DNA of 24,345 nt from Acinetobacter lwoffii. Lineage in GTDB: Bacteria > Pseudomonadota > Gammaproteobacteria > Pseudomonadales > Moraxellaceae. A model generated the notes under the pieces. That model was not told the DNA's origin. It saw only the letters and a list, made by a program, of their open reading frames with translations, and ran no database searches. A program made the position numbers and the translations under genes. Positions 14,594 through 23,171 of this stretch are shown one piece after another; position 1 is the stretch's first letter, and each line of letters starts with the position of its first letter. Location of the stretch: positions 1 to 24,345 of the forward strand of contig NZ_CP077372.1 in assembly GCF_019048525.1 (NCBI RefSeq). Reading direction: 5' to 3'.

Positions 14594-14824
14594 TTGATTA
14601 TTGCGCTAGGTTTTGTGGGCAAAAGCAAATACAGCGAGATTCAGACCTTGAACAGCGTTATCAACGAGAAAGAAATGCGAGTCGATCACCTGAACAAATC
14701 AGGGGGGAGTCTGAATATCAGCACATGCACCAGTCAAACAGGCAAGAATCCTCGACTTTGTATTCAGATCAACAAGAAAGCAGGGGAATGGCAGGGCAGT
14801 TACATGATTCCAATGGGATACTAG
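14594..14824 (+). CDS. MbeB-like mobilization protein, C-terminal part
   Basis: A 76-codon frame, one base off the relaxase-remnant frame, with a possible TTG start. The end of a membrane helix (IIALGFVG) is followed by KSKYSEIQTLNSVINEKEMR, HLNKSGGSLNISTCTSQTGK, CIQINKKAGEWQ and YMIPMGY. MbeB-like proteins have this plan: a coiled N-terminus, one membrane helix, then a short C-terminal domain ending in a ...IPLGY/IKGY-like motif. The upstream hydrophobic run at about 14543-14590, read in the other frame, suggests a frameshift in the helix and a missing N-terminus. It ends four bases before mbeD. Confidence 0.6.
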   Translation: MIIALGFVGKSKYSEIQTLNSVINEKEMRVDHLNKSGGSLNISTCTSQTGKNPRLCIQINKKAGEWQGSYMIPMGY

Positions 14825-14827
14825 ATA

Positions 14828-15244
14828 ATGACCGAATTAGAAACACAATTATTGAGAATCATCGAAGAACAACAGCAGCAATTACTGGAACAACAAAAGC
14901 AGTTGAAACAGCAACAGCAGAGTTTAGAAGTGATGCAAGGCAAAATTATCCAAGCCTTGTCAGCACAATCAAAGACAATGGAGAGCGTGCAGAAAGACTT
15001 AGTGCAAACACAAAAGTCATTAGCGACAACACAGACGCAATTTCACGAACTGGAAAGAAATACAGCGACCTATACCGAGCAGATCAATGGCAAAGTCAAA
15101 GAGATGAGCCAAATTACAACGAACTACGAGGACGTACTGGAGAAAATCTCAACCGTACAGCGTTCAGTCTCGTCACAAGTAGCCAAAGCACAGCAGAATT
15201 TGCTCGAAACATCCGAGATATTGAAGCGAATATCATCCAAATGA
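14828..15244 (+). CDS. mbeD: MbeD-like mobilization protein (coiled coil)
   Basis: 138-residue protein, almost entirely coiled coil. The N-terminus MTELETQLLRIIEEQQQQLL closely resembles MbeD of ColE1 (MTELEKQLL). Then come QKQLKQQQQSLEVMQGKIIQ and heptads through SQVAKAQQNLLETSEILKRI. It is longer than ColE1 MbeD (about 78 residues). MbeD-type proteins are linked to mobilization or entry exclusion in ColE1-like plasmids. It starts at ATG 14828, four bases after the MbeB-like stop, and lies wholly inside the relaxase-remnant frame. Without an intact relaxase in this cluster its role here is unclear. Confidence 0.72.
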   Translation: MTELETQLLRIIEEQQQQLLEQQKQLKQQQQSLEVMQGKIIQALSAQSKTMESVQKDLVQTQKSLATTQTQFHELERNTATYTEQINGKVKEMSQITTNYEDVLEKISTVQRSVSSQVAKAQQNLLETSEILKRISSK

Positions 15245-15312
15245 AAGAACGGCAAAAGGAGATGGATAAGCCCCAACCTAAGCAAGATCGGGGCATGAGT
15301 TGGGGGATATAA

Positions 15313-15508
15313 TGTAATATATATATGATCTAGAACTAAAAAAGTGCATTAATTGTTATATATTGGTGCTTTTTACACCAACATGGGTCGTTGAATATCA
15401 TGACACAATGTGACTTTATAAATATTATTTAATTTTCAACAACTTATATTTTCTAACTTTTGGTATAAAGTTTGCTTAAATAAAAAAAAATTTTAATAAG
15501 GTTCTTAT
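15313..15508. promoter_or_regulatory. AT-rich intergenic region with hairpin, upstream of the TPR gene
   Basis: Contains the hairpin TTGGTG (15363-15368) / CACCAA (15376-15381) and AT-rich DNA likely to hold the promoter of the TPR gene; AAGG precedes its ATG. No gene is seen. Base composition drops sharply from here, marking the start of the AT-rich island. Confidence 0.45.
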
Positions 15509-17127
15509 ATGCTTAGAGATAAATTGGTGATAAATGTTTCTCATCATGATAGTAGTTATGTTTCTCTTAGTTCTGTGAAAGATTTATTGAATCAGCTCGA
15601 TATAAATGAAGAAAAAGTACCACAAACCATATTGAAATACCTTTATTTATTTTTTCCATTAAATGAAAATGTTAGAGTTAGATTTTATAATTCAAATTTA
15701 AGTCTAACTGAATCTATTTCTCCAGATCAAAGAATTAGATATAGATTTAAAGAAATTTTAGATAAAAATTATATAGCAGTAATACAATATATAAATACAT
15801 TGTTTAATTGTGATATTAAAGTAAATATAAAAACAAGAAGAGATTTGGATGAAAATAGTTTAACTTTTTATAGAATTGCAAGAATTATTGGAAAGTGGGA
15901 TGTAAGTATAGATTATAGTAATTCTGAATATAGTAGTTATATTAATAATGATGACTTAAAAGTAAATAATTTAATTTTTGATTTTTAAAATATGATTTTG
16001 AAAAAAGTAAATATCATGATCTTATAGATATTGCATTTGAATATATAAATGCAGGAGATGCTTTAACAGCATTAAATATTGGAGAAATACTGAAAACTAA
16101 ATTTCAGGATAAATATATTTGGAATTTGTTATCTATATCAGAGTTGATTTTAGGAAATAAAATTAAATCTGAATATTATTCTAATAAATGGGTGGAATCT
16201 GATGATGATTTATTTAAAATAGACTCTACTAGAGCTTTATACTCAAAAGCAATGCTATATGTTAGATTACATTCGAAAGAGTTGTTAGATGTAGAAAGTC
16301 AAAAAATCTTCTGAATGAAGCATATGAGCTTATGCTTAATAGTACAATAACAGAAGAAAATGATGATTTTGAAAAATTGACTTTTGAAAAAATATTTAAT
16401 AGAAATGGATATGCTTTAATTTTATTTAAAGAAGGTAAATTGTTGGATGCTAAACTCCAAATATTAGAATGTCTAGATAATATAAATAAATATCATGGGG
16501 ATGATATAAATAATAAAATTAATATCCATAAATCTGTACTTTTATATAACTTAGCTCAATGTTATGAGAAATTAGGAATGATAGATGATGCTATATCAAC
16601 ATTTAAAATTTTACTTGAACTAGATCCTAATATGGATGAATATTATTTAGATTTATCAAGATGTTATGGTGTATCTGAGCAAGTTGAAAATGCAATATTT
16701 GCATGTGAAACGGCAACAAAGATAGAGCCATATAATTATCAAAATTGGGCAAATGTTAGCATATTGGCAGAATCATATGGGACATTATGATAAATCGTCT
16801 AATAGTTACCTTAAAGCTTATAATTTATGTCCAGAATATGAAGAGAGACTTAGAAATATTAATATTATGCTTATAATTTTTTGTTATTAGATGAAAACAA
16901 TAATTACAGTGATATATTAGGTTTAATTAAAGATAGTTTTTTATAAAAATTCAATTTTAAATGATGAGAATGAAATTGTAAGAGGGTATTCACTTATGGC
17001 TGAGATTTATTTAAGATCAAATGATTATGTTCAAGCTAAAAATGTAATTAATGATGCTTTAAGTATTTTTGAAAATAATGAGAGCTTAATCAATAATCTT
17101 GAATTTATTAATGATTTAACTAACTAA
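15509..17127 (+). pseudogene. TPR-repeat protein (about 530 aa), frameshifted
   Basis: Very AT-rich gene for a tetratricopeptide-repeat protein. The N-terminal 159 residues (MLRDKLVINVSHHDSSYVSL; TFYRIARIIGKWDVSIDYSN) are unrecognised. After a shift near 15985, helical repeats follow: AFEYINAGDALTALNIGEIL near 16030; NGYALILFKEGKLLDAKLQI near 16405; LYNLAQCYEKLGMIDDAIST with LLELDPNMDEYYLDLSRCYG (a textbook TPR pair, 16540-16670); ACETATKIEPYNYQNWANVS; and GYSLMAEIYLRSNDYVQAKN near 16985. It ends at TAA 17125-17127. There are at least four shifts. TPRs mediate protein or peptide binding. It is followed by a terminator and an MFS transporter of similar composition. Island membership and low GC suggest separate acquisition. 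Function unknown. Confidence 0.75.
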
Positions 17128-17140
17128 TAAATTATAATAA

Positions 17141-17171
17141 AAAAATCAGCTAATTAAATTAGCTGATTTTT
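17141..17171. terminator. Bidirectional intrinsic terminator after the TPR gene
   Basis: AAATCAGCTAATT and AAATTAGCTGATTT form a long, nearly perfect stem, with an A-run before and a T-run after. Confidence 0.9.
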
Positions 17172-17186
17172 TTATATCATATTATT

Positions 17187-17291
17187 ATGCTTTCTACTTT
17201 TAAAGCATAAGCAGTTTTGTATGATACTTTAACAATAGCAGGTGATGATACAAATAAATTTCATTTTAAGTTTCCTTTTGAGTATATTTAA
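17187..17291 (+). other. Possible very small open frame between TPR and MFS genes
   Basis: From ATG 17187 a frame of 34 codons reads MLSTFKA, one TAA (17208-17210), then AVLYDTLTIAGDDTNKFHFK and FPFEYI before TAA 17289-17291. If the inner stop is an error, it would encode a short peptide. No clear ribosome binding site is present. Listed only because of its place beside an exporter-like gene. Confidence 0.2.
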
Positions 17292-17311
17292 TACACCATT
17301 TTATGGTGTAT
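17291..17311. repeat. Perfect 9-bp inverted repeat upstream of the MFS gene
   Basis: ATACACCAT (17291-17299) and ATGGTGTAT (17303-17311) around TTT, about 90 bases before the MFS start. No T-run follows, so it is more likely an operator than a terminator. Confidence 0.55.
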
Positions 17312-17401
17312 ATTTATAAATATACTAAAAATTTATAAAATCAAATTTTTTATGTAAAAATAAAGTATAATTATATAATTTTATTTGAAGTTTAAAAAAT
17401 T

Positions 17402-18620
17402 ATGGAAAAGGATTATTTTATAAAAATTTTGTTTCATTTAATATTTTATTTTATTTTGGTATGATAGGTCCTCTACAACTATAATGCCATTATATTTTAA
17501 AGAAAATAATGCCCTGTTTTCTTATGGTTTTGCTTACTCTGCTATGGCTCTATCTGGTGCTTTATCATTTTTTGTACGGAAAAATAGTTGATAAGTATGG
17601 TTGGAGAAAAATTATTTTAATTGGTACACCATAATTTATTGTATAGCACTTTTTGGAAGAATCTCACAAATATTTATTTATCTGTTTTTTTTTGCCTTTT
17701 ATAGGTGGTTTAGGTGCATCATTAACTTTAACTCAGCATTCGCTCATGGATGGTTGAAAAAAATAATAATGAAACATTAAAAAAAATCTGCAATAATTAG
17801 AAATATGGTAGTTCAATTTTCTACATTTATTGGAATGCTATTAGTTTTAATTTTAAGTTTTTTTAAAGGATGAAATAAATAATATATATTTTTATAATAC
17901 TTGTTTTTTTCTAGTTTTATTATTTTTCTTCAGTTGTTTTTCTTTTTTTATTAAGAAAAATATAGATAAAAATATAGATAATAAAAATAATTTAAAAGAA
18001 GTAAAAAATTTTTAAGAAAATAGAGTGGGTCTATTGTTGTTCTATGGTATTCTCATTAGCTCTGTTATATCGGGGTCTTTATACTGGAATAATAAAACCT
18101 TATATTATTATAATTCTTGTAGATCAAGGCTTGTCTGATAGTTACTCATTAGTAATTTATATGACTATGACTTTTTGTACAATATTATCAACATCTATTC
18201 TCTTAAAAAATAGTAATAAATTTAATCATAGTTCAATTTAATTCATTAATATTCTTTGTACTAATGCTTATGTTTATTATTATGTTTTATGTTTTTATCC
18301 ATAAGTTTTAATTGGGGCTATTTCTATTTGTTACGTTTTTTTTAATAAGATCCATAATTTTATCTATTACGACATGCTTTGAAGAATTTTACATTACGAA
18401 TTTCGTGATAAAGATATTATGGCTTCACTTATAGGTTTTGTTCAATACTTGTTTTTTAATAGGGGATTCTTTAGGCTCAGCTAATATCATCGTATTTGTA
18501 ATTAAAAATAATTATGGCTTTATCTGTTGATTAGTTCTGGAATTCTAGTTTTTTTTAATGTTTTAGGTTTTTTTTATAGTTAAAAAAACTTTCTGTTAGT
18601 AGAATAATTACGGTTTATAA
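17402..18620 (+). pseudogene. MFS transporter, frameshifted
   Basis: Twelve-helix-type membrane transporter of the major facilitator superfamily, about 400 residues if read through at least eight shifts. The N-terminus is MEKDYFIKILFHLIFYFILV. Then come LTTIMPLYFKENNALFSYGF and AYSAMALSGALSFF, leading to the diagnostic loop 2-3 motif KIVDKYGWRKIILIGT near 17585. Further helices are AFIGGLGASLTLTSAFAW near 17700, MVVQFSTFIGMLLVLILSF near 17805, MVFSLALLYRGLYTGIIKPY near 18044 and the C-terminal FFLIRSIILSITTCFEEF near 18340. Isoleucine/phenylalanine-rich codon use matches the TPR gene. Substrate unknown; export of a drug or small peptide would be typical. The end is approximate and converges on the ribbon-helix-helix gene. 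Confidence 0.75.
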
Positions 18621-18626
18621 GTAAAA

Positions 18627-18858
18627 TTACAGATGTAGCAAGTTACGTAACTTAGATATTAAGTGTTTTATAACAGCTTCTTGTAATTCATCCTTTAGAT
18701 AGTCTGTTCAATTCTTCTATGGCAGCTTTTAATATAATTGATCTATTTGCCCTTGCTACTCGACAATTTATCAAGAGTTCATCTATATCTCTATCGACAT
18801 CCTCTGTAAGTGAAACAGTAAGTCTTCGATAGGTTGTTTTATGGCTTTTTAGTTTGCT
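18627..18858 (-). pseudogene. Ribbon-helix-helix (CopG-like) protein, start unclear
   Basis: Small DNA-binding protein: KTTYRRLTVSLTEDVDRDID (strand plus helix A), LLINCRVARANRSIILKAAI (turn with N-R-S, then helix B), EELNRLSK, and after a shift DELQEAVIKHLIS ending at TAA 18629-18627. RRLTVSLTEDV...ANRS is a typical RHH pattern seen in CopG-, ParG- and antitoxin-type proteins. No ATG or ribosome binding site is visible in frame; an in-frame stop lies upstream near 18865, so the 5' end is either altered at the junction with the GC-rich segment or frameshifted. No toxin partner is visible. It overlaps or abuts the end of the MFS gene. Confidence 0.65.
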
Positions 18859-18869
18859 AAAGGGAATAT

Positions 18870-19237
18870 AGTGTCACTGGTGGCAACGTAGTGATAGTGA
18901 GAATCCGAGAGGAAAGAGAGCTAAACCGTTACAGGGGAATCCCCAAAAGCGGAACGTTGAGAGGTAGTTGTATAGGTCAGCTTTACAGTTGCATGTTGGG
19001 GAAACCCTCGCAAGAGATACCTGCCATACTTCGACAGGGAGCGTGTGGGGAGAGGTGCAAAACTTTTAGTCCTTGTCTGCCATGTCAGCAAAAACATGGT
19101 GCGGATACGACCCCTTTTAATAACCTCATATTATGTACTATGTACTATTTAAATCCCGCTACTAGATCAAATTGTGCAGTTTATTTTCTGCGGGTCGCCA
19201 TTTAAAAAGCACAGCTTTTTAAAGCTCACTTGAAAAT
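18870..19237. other. GC-richer structured segment without a convincing gene
   Basis: A 104-codon plus-strand open frame (18891-19205) covers it, but its translation (MIVRIREERELNRYRGIPKS...) looks like no protein I know and has no good ribosome binding site. Composition jumps from very AT-rich to about half GC, then falls again near 19110. Short inverted repeats are present (TCACT 18873-18877 / AGTGA 18891-18895; GGGGAAT/ATTCCCC-like at 18937). Near 19190-19203 lies CGGGTCGCCATTTA, an exact copy of 14269-14282. It could be a structured RNA or a transfer or recombination site. Confidence 0.4.
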
Positions 19238-19311
19238 CAACGGTAATCAGGGAAGGGAAAATTAACTGAATTGCGTCAGTTTCGCAAAGTAGACCACTTT
19301 GCTCTGATATA
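19238..19311. repeat. Right copy of the ~73-bp inverted repeat, partner at 10343-10414
   Basis: CAACGGTAATCAGGG ... CACTTTGCTCTGATATA, the reverse complement of 10343-10414 with a few differences. Together the copies bracket the replication, mob-remnant and TPR/MFS segment. Confidence 0.85.
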
Positions 19312-19351
19312 TCTGCTATGGATCTGGATTAGATAGGTAATATAGATGACT

Positions 19352-19382
19352 GGATAAACGCTGCAGCTTGCAGCTTTTATCC
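19352..19382. repeat. Stem-loop just outside the right inverted repeat
   Basis: GGATAAA-CGCTGCA pairs with TGCAGC-TTTTATCC around GCT, a long, nearly perfect stem. No T-run follows at once; T5 appears ten bases later. It could be a weak terminator or a protein site. Confidence 0.55.
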
Positions 19383-19397
19383 AAGCATCGAGGTTTT

Positions 19398-19411
19398 TAA
19401 GTCATGACTAA
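19398..19411. repeat. Near copy of the 14-bp palindrome
   Basis: TAAGTCATGACTAA, 13 of 14 positions identical to TTAGTCATGACTAA. It is the only copy found outside 5.6-10.8 kb, just beyond the right inverted repeat, mirroring the copy at 10293 beyond the left repeat. Confidence 0.65.
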
Positions 19412-19523
19412 AGCAGAATTTAGCTAAAATATTTAAAATTTCTTTAATTATTTAAAAAAACTTTACCAAGATTACCTAAATTGATGATAATGCACCTTGT
19501 TTCTGGGTGCTTTAAAAGGTTTT

Positions 19524-19790
19524 ATGGATGACTGATTTTATAAATAATTGATCCTGATTTTTCTATTTCAGAGGTGGTGCTAGAGGAATCTAATAAACAA
19601 GGATTTATTAAAGAGTTTAATTATTAATGAATTTGAGGTGGATTTTTTATCAGCAGCAAAACTGGCATGGTCAGGCCAAAAGGTTTGGACTTAACAACAA
19701 GACGAGAAAAAGATAAAGCTAGGATCTTTAAGGATCTGACTAGGCTTAATGATTTCTTGAAAAGAAAAAAATTTATACAGAAGAAGTAAA
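19524..19790 (+). pseudogene. Hypothetical small protein, frameshifted
   Basis: Pieces of one probable gene in three frames: ISEVVLEESNKQGFIKEF (about 19565-19620), IINEFEVDFLSAAKLAWSGQ (19620-19680) and GLDLTTRREKDKARIFKDLT with RLNDFLKRKKFIQKK (19685-19789). ATG 19524 is a candidate start but a stop follows at once in the current frame. The C-terminal half is basic and helical. Not recognised. It precedes topA with about 300 bases between. Confidence 0.4.
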
Positions 19791-20097
19791 AATAATAAGA
19801 ATCAAGTAAAAAAAATACAAAAGCCCTTTCCAATATGGTATATTTTGGATTGTATTCTTTAAAGCTCTAAGACGGGATTTAAGAAAATGGCTATAAGTTT
19901 AAATATAATATGGAAATTTTTTAAAATTTTTTCTAGTTATTCATGTGTTTTATCTTGTGTGCTTCATGCCACAAGATGCAGCCGCTTTTAGAAATCCTTG
20001 TAGATTTCACTAAATTTCAAGTAGTTGCTTTCTTATATTCATCTTTTCTTTGTGGGCTTTCGAGTTTCCTAAATTTCACAATTTGGAAATAACCCAT
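19791..20097. other. Region upstream of topA, possibly a small hydrophobic gene
   Basis: No confident gene. From ATG 19888 a 35-codon frame (MAISLNIIWKFFKIFSSYSC...) stops at about 19993; further hydrophobic residues continue in other frames (VFYLVCFM; VVAFLYSSFLCGLSSFLNF), so a small membrane protein broken by indels is possible. The topA promoter should also lie here. Confidence 0.35.
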
Positions 20098-22360
20098 GAA
20101 TCTTGTAATCGTTGAATCTCCTAACAAATGTTCAAAAATTGGAAGTTTTTTAGGATCTGATTTTAAAGTTGTGGCCAGTGTTGGCCATGTTCGGGATCTA
20201 CCAAAGAAAGGCTTAGGTATTGATATAGCCAATGATTAGGCAATGGAATATTCATTTATCCTGATGCCAAAGTTATATGACAGAACTTTTGACGGTGGCG
20301 AAAAACGTATTGAAAAAATAAAAGCCTTTTGAATAAAGCAGAGACAAGATTTATTTAGCTACCGATCCAGACAGGGAAGGTGAAGCTATTTCATGGCATT
20401 TAAAAGAATGTTTAGGTCTGGAAGTATTGGTCGAATTTGAACGAATAGAATTTAATGAAATTTCAGAAAAAGCTATTAAGAAGCCCATAATTAATGGGCG
20501 TGGTTTAGATTATCAGCTTGTATATCTCAAGAAGCACGTAGGGCTTTAGATCCGTCTGGTGGGCTATCTAGTTTCCCCTATTGCAGATCTAATCTTATGG
20601 GTCAGCCTTCATCTGCGGGGCGGGTACAATCTCCTGCTGTTTTAATCGTTGTCCTTAGAGAAATCGAAATCCAGAAATTCAAAGTTACTAACCACTTTGG
20701 CGTTAATTTGAGTTTTGATAAAGAGCCTAAAAATAGGATCTCGCAATGGTTACAACGGAATTTGTAACTGAGGATCAGCCTTATGTTTTAGATCGTTCCT
20801 TAGCTGAAGAAGTTGCAAAAACTAAGAAAGTTTAAAGTTTTAAACTGCAATGAAAAAACAGAGTATTCAAATGCTCCTTCTCCTTTCTCTACAGCCCTAC
20901 TTTTACAAGCTGCTAGTGTAGCGTTTAGGCTTTAGCCCTCAACAAACAACCAAAGCAGCACAGGCATTATTTGAACAAGGGGGCAATTACTTACATTCGG
21001 ACTGACGGCCTAAACATAGCTGATGAAAGTGTAGAAGAAATCTTTGCTTATGCTAATGAACATCAATTTTCTTTACCTGAAAAGCCTAATAAGTTTTAAG
21101 GAAAAAGATGGGGCGCAAAACGCCCATGAAGCAATCCGACCTGTTCACATAACTGATAAAGATCTAGGAAAGTCACAGAACAAAAAGCTTATATCAATTG
21201 ATTGGGAACGTACTATTTCAAGGTCAATTGGCCAAAGCTGAATATAAAGCCGTGTACTTTGGAATTACTGTCTGAAGATGGAAAATATAAGTTCCATGCT
21301 AAAAGCCGTGAGCTAATAAAAAAAAGGGTGGATGGTTTTTTGGTAAAGACTGCCTGAATGAAGATGAAAACGAGCCTTCAGGCGTGGTGCCGGTCTTAGA
21401 AGTGTTGGTTCTGTTGTTGATGTTGAAAGCGGTGAAGTTATTGCAAAACAAACTAAGCCACCAAAACGCTATACAGAAGCTTCACTAAATTAAAAAATTG
21501 GAAAGCTGCGGGATTGGGTCGCCCTTCTACTTATTCATCAATTATGGCCAATATTCTGAATAAGGGCTTTCTGGAGGTAGAAAAGAAAGTCTTAAAACCA
21601 ACTAAATTAGGGAATGATCTAATTGGTAGTCTGTTAAAAGCTAAGTTTAGCTTTCTGGATCTGCACTATTCAAAAGAGATGGAGTTGCAGCTAGATAAAA
21701 ATTGCATCTGGTGAAACTTCATATAATTCGTTGTTTCTGCCTTATACACTCAACTTGCTCAAGAGCTAAGTACAGCTTCAAAACTGACAGCTATAAACGC
21801 AATTACCTTGTCCAAAGTGTAAAAGCCAGTTAAAAAAATTTAAGAATACTTAAAACCAATCAATTTTTTGGATTTGTAGTAATGAGGACTGTAAGCACTC
21901 GATGAATGACGACAAGGGTAAACCAGTCGAAAAAGTTATTCATTCATGCCCTAAATGTAAAACAGGTCGCTTAAATAAATTTCCAAAATTCGCAAACTAA
22001 AGAATTTTTTGGATCTGCAATGATCAGAATGTAAGCACTCGATGGATGACAAGAAAGGTCTGCCAGTAGAGAAAATCAAATATCCTTGCCCTAAATGCTC
22101 AACGCCATTATTCAGATCCAAAAAAGAAGGTAAAGATCCGATCTGGTTCTGTCCTAATCGGAAAACAGATTGCAAAGTCTTTTGCCTGAATTAATAAAAA
22201 GCCACTTCTTGAAGTCTATTCATTTCCTCAATGTGCCAGTGATTTAAGACGGATCAATGGGGCAAATGGCTATTTTTGGGGTGTACCAACTATAAAAAAT
22301 GGGTGCTCCGCTACTTATCCAGATCAAAAAGGTAAGCCAAAATTTGAGGTGAAAAAGTAA
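20098..22360 (+). pseudogene. topA: Type IA DNA topoisomerase (TopA-like) with C-terminal zinc ribbons, frameshifted
   Basis: Plasmid-borne topoisomerase I-type enzyme, about 750 residues if read through some twenty shifts. Landmarks in order: MNLVIVESPNKCSKIGSFLG with VVASVGHVRDLPKKGLGID (Toprim start), ATDPDREGEAISWHLKECLG near 20360 (Toprim metal motif DxD), FERIEFNEIS, GYLVSP and GQPSSAGRVQSPAVL (20555-20645, across shifts), TYIRTDGLNIADESVEEIFA near 20990 (active-site tyrosine), DGAQNAHEAIRPVHITD, GRPSTYSSIMANILNKGFLE at 21515, then four cysteine-rich zinc ribbons from 21810 to 22345 (CKSQLKKF; HSCPKCKTG; PCPKCST; QCASDLRR..GCSATYPD). The stop TAA overlaps the virB1 ATG by one base, so it is probably co-transcribed with the VirB genes. 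Type IA topoisomerases recur in conjugative plasmids. Confidence 0.87.
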
Positions 22361-23017
22361 TGATTGATTTCGTAGTTTTGGCACAACAATGTGCGCCACA
22401 AGTTGATGTAAATATTGCGTCTGCAATTGTTAAATCTGAATCCTCATTAATCCTTTTGCGATAGGGGTTAATCGGCCGCAGGTCTTAAAAAACAGCCGAC
22501 TAGCTATGAAGAAGCTGTATCTGTGGCCAAAAGATTAATTAGCCAGGGACGAAATATTGATTGTTGTTTTTGCTCAAATTAATAGTGCTAATTTCAAAGA
22601 TTAAATCTTAGTGTCGAGCAAGTTTTTGATCCCTGCACTAATCTAAGCGCAATGCAATTTATCTTTAATGACTGCCGAAATAGGTGCAAATAGGCAAAAG
22701 ATATTTATAAAGCATGTCTTGCTATAACACTGCAACCATTCATCAGGATTTAGAAATGGTATGTAGCGAAAGTATCAAGAAATTTGAATTATTTTGCTAA
22801 TGGTTCACTCAATACCATGCCTGTAAAAGTCAATCCTCCCTCACCTCCTATGAATAGCTCAGAACAGCTTGCATAGATTGCTACTAATGCAGATATGCCT
22901 AACTCCAATGGATATACCGAAAATACAGACTTCAAAGCCTTCGCAGTAGTGGAGAAACGGGCTTCATTTTTCTTAACTAACGGCACAAATATTAAAGAAA
23001 AAGAGAAAAAGTTTTAA
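22360..23017 (+). pseudogene. virB1: VirB1-like lytic transglycosylase, frameshifted
   Basis: Peptidoglycan hydrolase that opens the wall for the type IV secretion channel. ATG 22360 overlaps the topA stop (TAATG). MIDFVVLAQQCAPQVDVNIA, then ASAIVKSESSLNPFAIGVN with the catalytic glutamate in KSES, QPTSYEEAVSVAKRLISQGR, an interrupted FAQINSANFK..LNLSVEQVFDPCTN and SAMQFIFNDC, the usual VirB1 order. After about 22700 the frame is lost several times; a linker and AVVEKRASFFLTNGTNIKEK bring it to TAA 23015-23017. No N-terminal signal peptide is visible, as in some plasmid VirB1 proteins. There are at least six shifts. Confidence 0.83.
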
Positions 23018-23084
23018 AATCTTCTATGATCTTTTAAAATATTTTCAAAAAGTTTAAAACTTAGTGTAATATATTAAATATACA

Positions 23085-23131
23085 GTACCAATGAACAATA
23101 TTTGATTTTCCAAAAATATTGTTCTTGGTAC
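23085..23131. promoter_or_regulatory. Long inverted repeat upstream of virB2
   Basis: GTACCAAtGAACAATATTT and AAATATTGTTCtTGGTAC form about 18-bp arms with one mismatch around a short loop, about 40 bases before the virB2 start. No T-run follows the right arm. A large operator or an RNA element that sets virB2 expression is likely. Confidence 0.7.
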
Positions 23132-23171
23132 TTAATGCGCTAGGTCTTAATTGCTTCACTTGGAGAAAATA

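Larger units (their letters stand above)
14473..15312 (+). pseudogene. ColE1-type relaxase C-terminal remnant (MbeA-like)
   Basis: A 279-codon open frame with no nuclease domain. From about residue 55 it is a glutamine/serine/arginine-rich tail (DLEQRYQRERNASRSPEQIR; QHMHQSNRQESS..; NRTAFSLVTSSQSTAEFARN) ending RGMSWGI, consistent with the C-terminus of a MbeA/MobA relaxase. In ColE1-type mob regions mbeB and mbeD lie inside the relaxase gene in another frame, and both partners are recognisable here, which supports this reading. The first ~50 residues (MWRELSAF.. plus a hydrophobic run) may not be native. The relaxase core (tyrosine and histidine triad) and mbeC are missing, so no mobilization activity is expected from it. 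Alternatively the frame is only a shadow of mbeB/mbeD. Confidence 0.55.

Noticed and set aside
18891..19205. 104-codon plus-strand open frame as a gene
   Set aside because: No recognisable protein and no ribosome binding site; probably just open because the block is GC-richer.
18870..19237. Group II intron
   Set aside because: No GUGYG start, domain V or reverse transcriptase gene could be identified.
20017..20232. 71-codon minus-strand open frame
   Set aside because: Antisense to the clear topA N-terminus (ESPNKCSKIG, VGHVRDLPKKG).
22789..22986. 65-codon minus-strand open frame
   Set aside because: Antisense to the C-terminal part of virB1; no family resemblance.
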